Part shown: positions 32,946-40,047 of the stretch, in pieces
Numbering within the stretch: the first letter of the stretch is position 1
Layout of the letters: every line of letters begins with the position of its first letter
Source of the DNA: Streptomyces sp. ICBB 8177
Lineage (GTDB): Bacteria; Actinomycetota; Actinomycetes; Streptomycetales; Streptomycetaceae
NCBI RefSeq assembly: GCF_003144095.1
Contig: NZ_NSKH01000023.1
Coordinates: forward strand, 482,964-546,963
Reading direction: 5' to 3'
DNA length: 64,000 nucleotides
Notes under the pieces: model-generated
Told to the model about the DNA's origin: nothing
The model's database searches: none
The model's input: the letters and a program-made list of their open reading frames with translations, nothing else
Translations under genes and position numbers: made by a program

Positions 32946-34162
32946 GCGGACGTCCTCGGCGCGAGGAGCCCGGGAACCTCGGCCAGTTGCTCCAGCAGGC
33001 CGCCCAACGCCCCTTCGAGTACGCGGCGTTGACCGGGGGGCAGTTGCCCGGCCGCGATCCACGTCCCGTTCGCCGCACGGCAGGACCGCATCCTCGCCTG
33101 CACCGCCGACAGCTCACGTGTCAGCGAGGACGCCAATTCCGGGTCACGGGGACGCAGCAGCGGGGCGAGGACGCCCAGCACCTCACGGGTGCCGTCGAGG
33201 TTCGCGTCCAGGGTGGCGAGCGTGGTGCCGCTGCCGTAGTCGGCGGACCCGGTGAGCTGGAACTCCATCGCGTTCTCCAGGATCTCGTGGGAGCGCAGCG
33301 GCAGGTCGCCCGGATCGATGTCCTCGCTGGGGAAGTCCCGGATCAGCCCGGTGACGTCGGAGACCAGCCGGGTGGTGAGCGGGCGCAGTTCGGCGGCCGG
33401 GCGCCCGCGCCACAGGTCGTACTCGATCCGGTGGAAGCCGGTCCAGCCGGGCGAGTCGACGCCCTGCGGCAGCCCGTCGGCCCGCCCGTCGATGGTGTCG
33501 CCGAAGTCGCCGAAGGCGGTGTACGCGGCGCCCAGCCGCTCGTAGTCGAGATGGGCGGTCAGCCAGCGGGACTTCGCCGCCGCCAGGTCGCCGCGCGCCA
33601 CGGCGGCGTCCAGGTCGCGAGCGGCGGTCAGCAGGCCGGGCAGTGCCGCGGCGACCCAGGCCCGGTAGGCGTCGACCGGCGCCGTCATGGCCAGGTCCGG
33701 CACCGGGCGGTACCCGGCCACCGCGTCGTCCGTGCGGCCGGTGACGGTCATCGGGCGCGAGGCGCGCACCGTGCCGTCGGAGAAGACGCAGCGGAACGCG
33801 TAACTCCCGGCGCTCAGCGCGGTGTCGAGTGCGACGGCGTGCCCCGGCGCTATCCACGGGATCTCGGCGTAGACCTCGGCACCGCCCGGCGAGGTGAGGT
33901 AGACCGTGGCGTACGGCGTCGCCCGGTCGGTCACCGTGAACGACAGCCGCCCGGCGGGCAGACGGCCGCCCGGCGCACCGCACCGCGTGGCGTCCACCCC
34001 GAACGCGCCGCCGGGCGCCGCCGCCCCGGTCCCCGCCCCGGCCGCCGAGCCCGCGCAGACGGCGGCCACGACGACCGCCGCCGCCCCCGCCCCGGCCCGC
34101 CGCCACCGTGGCCTCCGGCTGCCTTCGCGTTCGGGCGCCGGGTCGTGGGCGGGGTCGGGCAT
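32942..34162 (-). CDS. efeO: EfeO-type iron-binding protein (cupredoxin plus M75 domain)
   Basis: A 406-residue exported protein: basic start and hydrophobic segment AGAAAVVVAAVCAGSAAG (about 24-41), a cupredoxin-like domain (about 60-140), and an imelysin/M75 domain (about 160-400) with the conserved HxxE in FHRIEYDLWRG (near 260). EfeO binds iron for the EfeUOB uptake system. The start ATG at 34162 has a weak ribosome binding site; the hydrophobic part lacks an obvious lipobox Cys directly after it, although VCAGSAAG contains a Cys. Confidence 0.83.
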   Translation of the reverse strand: MPDPAHDPAPEREGSRRPRWRRAGAGAAAVVVAAVCAGSAAGAGTGAAAPGGAFGVDATRCGAPGGRLPAGRLSFTVTDRATPYATVYLTSPGGAEVYAEIPWIAPGHAVALDTALSAGSYAFRCVFSDGTVRASRPMTVTGRTDDAVAGYRPVPDLAMTAPVDAYRAWVAAALPGLLTAARDLDAAVARGDLAAAKSRWLTAHLDYERLGAAYTAFGDFGDTIDGRADGLPQGVDSPGWTGFHRIEYDLWRGRPAAELRPLTTRLVSDVTGLIRDFPSEDIDPGDLPLRSHEILENAMEFQLTGSADYGSGTTLATLDANLDGTREVLGVLAPLLRPRDPELASSLTRELSAVQARMRSCRAANGTWIAAGQLPPGQRRVLEGALGGLLEQLAEVPGLLAPRTSA

Positions 34163-34232
34163 GGCGGAGGCGGGTCCTCTCGGGCGCGGCGGACGGGCGA
34201 CTCGGGGTGGGGGCGACTCGGGTGAGGGGCGC

Positions 34233-35117
34233 TCAGTCCCAGATGTCGGTGATCGGGGTCGCGTCGGCGCTCTGGCCGACCGGTTCGAGACCGTACAGCT
34301 GCTCCAGCGTGGCGAGCAGGTCGTAGTGGTCGACGTCCTCGCTGTAGTGACCGGTCTTGACGTGGTCACCGACGATGATCGTGGGGATCTGGTTGTCCTC
34401 GGTGTAGTCGTCCTCGTCCCACGTGACGATCAGCAGGCTGTTGTTGGCCTTCGCCCAGGTCGCGTACGCGGACAGGTTCTTGTTCAGCCAGGTGTCGGCC
34501 TGGTTGATGGTGCCGTCGTGCATGTCGTCGTCGAGGTTCGGGATGACGAACGACAGCGTGGGGAGCGTGGAGTAGTCGGTGGGGAACGACGAGAACGGGA
34601 CCGAGTCGGAGGACGGCACGTTGCTGAAGTTGATCCACGGGGAGTGCTTGCGCGCGTAACTGCCCGAGGAGCAGCTGGTCGAGCCGGTCTTCGGCAGGCC
34701 TTCCGAGTACCCCTTGAACGTCCGCCCGGCGGCGAGGAGTTCGGAACCGAGGTTCGCGGCGGAGCCCTCGTTCACCGGGCAGCTGTCGGCGGTCAGGCCG
34801 TAGGTGCTGCCGCTGAACAGCGCCATGTAGTTGGGCTCGCTCGGGTGGGTCACGGCGAACGACGAGGTGAGCAACGCCCCTTGTGAGGCGAGGGAGTTGA
34901 AGTACGGGGCCTGCGAGGTGTTGCCGATGATGTCGGAGTAGGAGTGGTTCTCCTCCATCACCACGACGACGTGCGAGGGCGTCGGGACGGTGTCGGCGGC
35001 CGCCTTGACGGGGGTGGCCGGAGCGGTGGCGCCGTGCGGTGCGAGCGTCGCGGCGAGGACGGCGCCGGTCGCGGCGGCGACGGCGAACGGCACGGTGAAG
35101 CGCGGCCTGGGGCGCAT
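34233..35117 (-). CDS. Secreted acid phosphatase/phosphoesterase (SapM-like, alkaline phosphatase superfamily)
   Basis: A 294-residue protein with a Sec signal (FTVPFAVAAATGAVLAATLA, cleaved near residue 28-30). The metal and substrate region is HVVVVMEENHSYSDIIGN, then VTHPSEPNYMALFSGS; a C-terminal VTWDEDDYTEDNQIPTII and VDHYDLLATLEQLYGL complete the fold. Relatives dephosphorylate phospho-monoesters or phosphoinositides outside the cell. The unrelated gene directions nearby suggest a single-gene transcript. It lies 70 bp upstream of the EfeO start on the same strand. Confidence 0.8.
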   Translation of the reverse strand: MRPRPRFTVPFAVAAATGAVLAATLAPHGATAPATPVKAAADTVPTPSHVVVVMEENHSYSDIIGNTSQAPYFNSLASQGALLTSSFAVTHPSEPNYMALFSGSTYGLTADSCPVNEGSAANLGSELLAAGRTFKGYSEGLPKTGSTSCSSGSYARKHSPWINFSNVPSSDSVPFSSFPTDYSTLPTLSFVIPNLDDDMHDGTINQADTWLNKNLSAYATWAKANNSLLIVTWDEDDYTEDNQIPTIIVGDHVKTGHYSEDVDHYDLLATLEQLYGLEPVGQSADATPITDIWD

Positions 35118-35692
35118 GGGGGCCTCCAACGGGTGGGGGGCGGACGGGACGGGCCGTACAGGGCGGGCCGGTCGCGCGGCCCGCGGCGGTGCGCGGTGCG
35201 TGCCGCCCGCGCGAGCGCGCGGAAGCAGGCGTTCGGGATCCTGCGCCCCCGTGATGGCGTGGACAGGACAAACTGGGGGCGCGGGGGTGAACTCCGGGCG
35301 AGGAACCCGCCTGCCTCCGTCGCGCGCCTCACCCCGTCGCGTCGGCCCACCGCAGGACCGGCGCGAACGGCGTCCCGACGGCACCGGTCGCGACTGCGAT
35401 CCACAGGGCCCGGTATCCGCGCCCGGCCACCGCTGGGCCGACCCATCGGGACGGGCCTTCCGGCACGGTGCGTGTCTCCGCACGGTGACCGGGTGTCCGT
35501 CGGGCCGAGCGAGTGACGCGGTGCCTCGCGGGGGAGCCCGCGCCCGCCGGGCCACCAGCGGTACCCGCGGGCCACCAGCGGCAAGCAACGCCCCCCGGCG
35601 TCGCAGGCGGTCGCGGCACCCCGCCACCGTGGCGTGCACGCGCGCCGTGACCGCTTGCGGCCGCCCGGATGACGCGCCGGTACCGCCGTGGC
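35118..35692. other. Intergenic region with no gene seen
   Basis: 575 bp between the phosphatase start and the stop of the synthetase-like gene. Open frames here are long only because of high GC; none has a ribosome binding site with recognisable product. No strong repeat seen. Confidence 0.5.
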
Positions 35693-36514
35693 TCACGCCT
35701 TGCCGATGTCGCGCGGCAGTTCCAGGCCGAGCCACCGGTCGGCGAAGAGGAACGTCTCGAACTTCGCGCCATCCGCCACCTGCGGATCCGCCGCAAGACG
35801 CCGCAGCGCGGCGAGCGCGGCCGGGCTGTCGAGGCCGTCGTGGAAGGCGGCCACCACCTCCTTGGCGCTGACCGCGTGCACGGGCTGCGACGTGGCCCGA
35901 GCCCAGTGCGCCACCCGCTCCCGCCAGCCGGTCAGCTCCGCCGCGGCGGCCTCCAGGGCGGCGGGGGACAGGCCGGCGGTCCGGTCGTAGGGCGTGCCGA
36001 GCAGCGCCAGACGCACGGCCATGGGGTCGGCGGCCTCCGGGTCGGCGTCGGCGCCGGGGGCCCGGGCGCCCGGCCAGGTCGGCGCGGGGGCCACCGCGAC
36101 GCGTACGCCGTCGTCGTCCCTCGGCGGGTCCGCCGCCGCCGCGACCACGTGCACGTCGACCGGGCCGCCCAGCGCGTACCGCACGCCGGACGGCTCGGTG
36201 CGCACCGTCGCCGGGTGGATGCCCGCGCGGGCCCCGGCCCCGGCCAGCTCGCGGTCGTGGTCCTCGCAGGAGGCGTCGCCCGCGGTCCACGCGGACACCA
36301 CTTGGAGCCCGTCGAGTTCCACGGTGCGGGTCAGCACGTCAGCGATCAGGAGCGCGCGCAGATCGCCCTGGTCGTGCGGGGTCCCGGTGGCCGACGTGTG
36401 CACGCACACCCGCAGCAGGCCGCCCCGCGGGCGGCGCAGGTCACGGAGCCCGCCGGTGCGGGCGTCCCGGATGCGCACGGAAGACCACCTGACTCTCGCA
36501 TCGCGGCCGGTCAC
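35693..36514 (-). CDS. Degenerate cysteinyl-tRNA-synthetase-like protein
   Basis: A 273-residue protein whose two ends resemble cysteinyl-tRNA synthetase/MshC. Near residue 25-60 LLRVCVHTSATGTPHDQGDLRALLIADVLTRTVELDG follows the start of the Rossmann domain but the HIGH motif is replaced by HDQGD-like residues, and no KMSKS is visible. The C-terminal part (VVAAFHDGLDSPAALAALRRLA, then GAKFETFLFADRWLGLEL) matches the helical C-terminal region. At well under synthetase length it is probably not an aminoacylating enzyme. The GTG at 36514 follows GGGGGG. Function unknown. Confidence 0.6.
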   Translation of the reverse strand: MTGRDARVRWSSVRIRDARTGGLRDLRRPRGGLLRVCVHTSATGTPHDQGDLRALLIADVLTRTVELDGLQVVSAWTAGDASCEDHDRELAGAGARAGIHPATVRTEPSGVRYALGGPVDVHVVAAAADPPRDDDGVRVAVAPAPTWPGARAPGADADPEAADPMAVRLALLGTPYDRTAGLSPAALEAAAAELTGWRERVAHWARATSQPVHAVSAKEVVAAFHDGLDSPAALAALRRLAADPQVADGAKFETFLFADRWLGLELPRDIGKA

Positions 36515-37060
36515 ATCACCCCCCGTGACGACATGGCCCTCACTGTCGGGATACCCGTGCGGCACGTGTGTCACACCGGACGGTGACACAACGGTGTGAA
36601 GCGGGGCGATCCCGTCAGCGCCCCGGCGCCGGTGCCACCGGTGGCACCGGTGGGGCCCGCGTCCCGTCGGCACGCACCGCGCCGGGGCGGACGGACCCGA
36701 CGCGGGCGCGGACTGCCCGGCCGCCCAAGTCTGCCGCCCTTCAGGCCGGTTCGGCCCGGGGAGGGCGAAGTCGCGGCCGTGACAGGCGTCGACGACCTCA
36801 CCGGCGAGGTGGCCGACGGCTCCGCGCACGCCTGAGGGCGGGCGGTGCGGGCCGTTCGGTCACGTGTACGCGGGGACGGGACGGAGTGTTCAGCGGGCGG
36901 GAAAGACGGCCGCCTGCACGCCTCCCACCTGGACGGATGTACAGAACTTAAAGACGGCGTGGGGGCATTGGGGAGGTCGTGAGGATTCCCCGGTACGGTG
37001 TGCGGCAGTCGATCGCCGGTTCATGGCGCGATCGTTGATCACCAGAGGGGGCCTATGCCC
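36515..37060. other. Divergent control region with two palindromes
   Basis: 545 bp between divergent genes, with no gene. TGTGTCAC-N8-GTGACACA (36567-36590) has perfect 8-bp arms 53 bp upstream of the synthetase-like start. GGTGCCACCGGTGGCACC (36631-36648) is an 18-bp perfect palindrome. Near the hydrolase start AGAGGGGG (37044-37051) is a ribosome binding site. Confidence 0.6.
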
Positions 37061-38350
37061 ATGTCACGCCTGCGCATAAGACACCGCGGCCGCAGACTCG
37101 CCCGGGTCGCCGGTGCCGCGGGTCTGGTTGCCGCAGTCATGGGGGCCGGGATCGCCCCGGCCAACGCCAGCACCAAGCCCGGCGGCGACAACCACGGCGG
37201 CCTGGTCAACATGGACGCCACACCCACCGGGGGGAAGGCGGCCGCCCACGCCACCCGTGGCGCCACCACCGTGTCGATGCCGGCGCCCACCGGCCCGTAC
37301 AAGGTGGGAACGGTCAGCCTGCACCTGAAGGACACCTCGCGTACCGACCCGTACGTTCCCGGTCACCAGGCCCGTGAGCTGATGGTCTCGCTGTGGTACC
37401 CGGCGGGCAGCACCACGGGCCACTCCCTGGCGCCGTGGATGCCGTCGCTGACCGCCGCGCACTACCTGGCCGGTCTCGGCGTGCGGGCCGGTTCGCTGAA
37501 CCTGCCCACCACCGCCGGGCACGTCCTGGCCCCGGTGGACACCAAGGCGGGCAAGCTGCCGGTGCTGCTGTACTCCACCGGTCTGCACTCGGACCGCGCC
37601 ATGGGCACCGCACTCGTCGAGGACCTGGCCAGCCGCGGCTACCTGGTCGTCGCCGTGGACCACACCCACGACGCCAACGAGGTCGAGTTCCCCGGCGGCC
37701 GGCTGGAGACGGACACCATGCCGTCCAACGCCCACTCCTCCGACACGCTCGCGGTGCGCGCGGCCGACGTCAAGTTCGTCATCAACGAACTGGGCCAGAT
37801 CGAGGACGGCAAGAACCCGGACGTCGACAAGGCCAAGCTGCCCACCGGGCTGCTGCGCAACGTCGACATGAGCAAGATCGGCATGTTCGGCTGGTCGCTC
37901 GGCGGGGCCGCCGTGGCCACGTCCATGCAGCTCGACTCCCGCATCGACGCGGGCGCCGACCTGGACGGCACCTTCTACGGTTCGGCGACCTCCGAGAACC
38001 TCAGCCGTCCGTTCATGCTCTTCAGCTCCGCGACGCACAACCGCAACGACGACTCCAGCTGGGCCACCTTCTGGTCCCACCTGAAGGGCGTGCGCTACGA
38101 CCTGAAGATGGCCGGTTCGCAGCACCTGACCTTCAGCGACAACGAGGTGCTGCTGCCCCAGGCGGCGAACCAGCTCGGCCTGTCGCAGGCGCAGGTGCAG
38201 CAGACCCTCGGCACGATCGCGCCCAACCGCGCGATCCAGGTCGAACGCACCTACCTGGCGGCCTACTTCGGCCAGGAGCTGCTGAAGGAGAAGAGCAGCC
38301 TGCTGAGCGGTACCTCCTCGTCGTATCCGGAGATCAGCTTCGTGAAGTGA
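37061..38350 (+). CDS. Secreted alpha/beta hydrolase (PAF-acetylhydrolase/cutinase-like)
   Basis: A 429-residue hydrolase with a Sec signal (basic start, then VAGAAGLVAAVMGAGIAPANAS). The nucleophile Ser is in GMFGWSLGGAAVA (near 277); oxyanion-hole and lid context is LLYSTGLHSDRAMGT. The Asp is likely in GADLDG and the catalytic His in SQHLTFSD. This pattern is that of platelet-activating factor acetylhydrolase-like and polyester hydrolase-like proteins of actinomycetes. I chose the ATG at 37061 (9 bp after AGAGGGGG); an ATG two codons upstream is possible. A hairpin follows the stop. Confidence 0.82.
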   Translation: MSRLRIRHRGRRLARVAGAAGLVAAVMGAGIAPANASTKPGGDNHGGLVNMDATPTGGKAAAHATRGATTVSMPAPTGPYKVGTVSLHLKDTSRTDPYVPGHQARELMVSLWYPAGSTTGHSLAPWMPSLTAAHYLAGLGVRAGSLNLPTTAGHVLAPVDTKAGKLPVLLYSTGLHSDRAMGTALVEDLASRGYLVVAVDHTHDANEVEFPGGRLETDTMPSNAHSSDTLAVRAADVKFVINELGQIEDGKNPDVDKAKLPTGLLRNVDMSKIGMFGWSLGGAAVATSMQLDSRIDAGADLDGTFYGSATSENLSRPFMLFSSATHNRNDDSSWATFWSHLKGVRYDLKMAGSQHLTFSDNEVLLPQAANQLGLSQAQVQQTLGTIAPNRAIQVERTYLAAYFGQELLKEKSSLLSGTSSSYPEISFVK

Positions 38351-38382
38351 CGTGGCGGAACCCGCGTCACGCGGCACCGCCG

Positions 38383-38420
38383 GGGCCGGTTCCGGATCAC
38401 GGGACCGGCCCTCTTCCCTT
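38383..38420 (+). terminator. Hairpin terminator after the hydrolase gene
   Basis: GGGCCGGT (38383-38390) and ACCGGCCC (38404-38411) form a stem that extends by G-U and G-C pairs through TCC/GGG; CTCTTCCCTT follows. It lies 33 bp after the stop codon. Confidence 0.75.
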
Positions 38421-39224
38421 CGCGGCGGCTGCGCGGGGCCCTCGGTGAAGTCCACCGGCACCACCCGCTCCCCGGTGCGCGCCCGCAGTCCCTCGCACGT
38501 CAGGCAGGAAGGTCTTCGTCCGGGTCGAGTCGGGGCGCCTGAAGGGCGAACCGGGCGACGGGGGAGGCCGGGTCCGGCTCCGCGAGGCCGGTCGCGGCCA
38601 GCAGCGTCACGCGGTCCGCGGAGGACGCGCGTAGAAGGTGGTGCTGCCGTGGTCGCCGATGACCACATCACAGGCGACCGTGGCGGCCCGCCACCCTCCT
38701 GCGCGGAGACGAGCATCAGCCCCGCGTCCAGCGCGACGGCCAGCCGGCTGCGCACCCCCAACTCGCCCACCCGCGCCCACACGCTGTCAGCTCGCCCAGT
38801 TCGCGCGTGCGGTTGACGAACGTGCCGATCCGCGACGGCAGCTGACGCGGCGGGGAGGGCGGTGGTCCCGTGCCTGATGGGTGGTCAGCCCTTCGACGCA
38901 CTCGGCCTGGAGCACGGTGCCGTGCACCGAGGCGTGGCCGCCCAGACTGTTGCGCGTCCCATGCCGACCGTCCGGTCCGCTCTGCCCGTCCACCTCGGCC
39001 CCCTCCTACCGCGACCGGCGCCCCGGGCCGGCTCCACTCCGGGGACAGAGTGTGGCCTGCGCGCGACGCGAGGGCGGCAACGCGGTGGCGTGATCGGCGG
39101 TCCGGTGCCGAGTCCGGCCCCCGCGGCGGGCGACACGCCGACCCGTACGATGTGTTGTGCCGATCGGATCGCGATGGCGCATCGAGGCGCGACGGAAGTG
39201 GGGACCGCAGATGGGGGCGGCGGA
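38421..39224. other. Intergenic region with possible regulator remnant
   Basis: About 800 bp with no intact gene. On the minus strand two frames contain FVNRTRELGEL (about 38,790-38,830) and VRSRLAVALDAGLMLVS (about 38,700-38,760), reminiscent of the start of large ATP-binding (AfsR/LuxR-type) regulators but in different frames and ending at stops. It may be a decayed gene; evidence is weak. Confidence 0.35.
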
Positions 39225-39983
39225 ATGAGGGCCGGGCGGGCGGACATCTCCGATCCGTGGTTCCACCGGCACCCGGCCGACTCCCCGGCCGTGCGGCTCG
39301 TGTGCTGCCCGCACGCGGGGGGCACCGCCGCCGCCTACGCCGGCTGGCCGAAGCGGCTGCCGGACCACGTCGAGGTGCTGGCCGTGCAGTACCCCGGCCG
39401 GCAGAACCGCTTCCACGAGCCGTGCGCCGAGTCGATGGGCGAGCTGGCCGACGCGCTGGCGATCGCCCTCAAGCCCCATCTCGGGCTGCCGCTCGTGCTG
39501 TTCGGCCACAGCATGGGCTCGGCCGTCGCCTACGAGGTCGCGGTGCGCCTGGAGCGCGAGGGAGCGGACGTGAGCCGGCTGCTGGTCTCCGGACGCGGCG
39601 CGCCGCACCGCGCGTACGCCACCGCGCGGATGCCGGGACTCGACGACGCCTCGCTCCTGGAGAACGTACGGCGCCTGGCCGGTCCTGACGCCGCCGTCTA
39701 CGACCACCCCGAGTTGCGCGAGGTGCTGATGCCGCCGCTGCGCGCCGACTACCGCCTGCTGGACGCCTACCAGCCCGCCGGGGCACCGGCCGTGCTGCGC
39801 GCCCCGGTCGCGGCCTACGGCGGCGACGACGACCCGGCCTGCCCGGTCGCGGAACTGGACACCTGGGCCGAGGTCAGCGGCTCGCCCCTGCGCAAGCGGC
39901 TCTTCCCCGGCGGCCACTTCTACCTGCGCGCCCACGAGGACGCGCTGCTGGACGACGTGGCACGTCTCCTGCCCCGACCCTGA
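39225..39983 (+). CDS. Type II thioesterase
   Basis: A 252-residue alpha/beta hydrolase of the GrsT/RifR type. It has the opening RLVCCPHAGGTAAAYAGW, QYPGRQNRFHEP, the nucleophile Ser in LFGHSMGSAVAYE (near 95) and the catalytic His in FPGGHFYLRAHED (near 228). Type II thioesterases remove aberrant groups from NRPS/PKS carrier domains. None of the immediate neighbours is a synthase; the nearest carriers are the ACP of the second operon about 14 kb away and the PBD NRPS. The ATG at 39225 follows GGGGGCGG. Confidence 0.87.
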   Translation: MRAGRADISDPWFHRHPADSPAVRLVCCPHAGGTAAAYAGWPKRLPDHVEVLAVQYPGRQNRFHEPCAESMGELADALAIALKPHLGLPLVLFGHSMGSAVAYEVAVRLEREGADVSRLLVSGRGAPHRAYATARMPGLDDASLLENVRRLAGPDAAVYDHPELREVLMPPLRADYRLLDAYQPAGAPAVLRAPVAAYGGDDDPACPVAELDTWAEVSGSPLRKRLFPGGHFYLRAHEDALLDDVARLLPRP

Positions 39984-40047
39984 AACCCCCTGTCCGGGAC
40001 GCCACTTGCCGCCTCGCTCCGGCTGATCCGGCTTCCCCGGCGGCGCC

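Noticed and set aside
37064-38782. Minus-strand open frame opposite the hydrolase
   Set aside because: Shadow of the hydrolase gene, which has a signal peptide, GWSLGG and terminator.
38352-38816. Small plus-strand gene after the hydrolase
   Set aside because: Begins inside or next to the terminator hairpin, lacks a ribosome binding site and has random-looking Arg/Pro/Gly composition.
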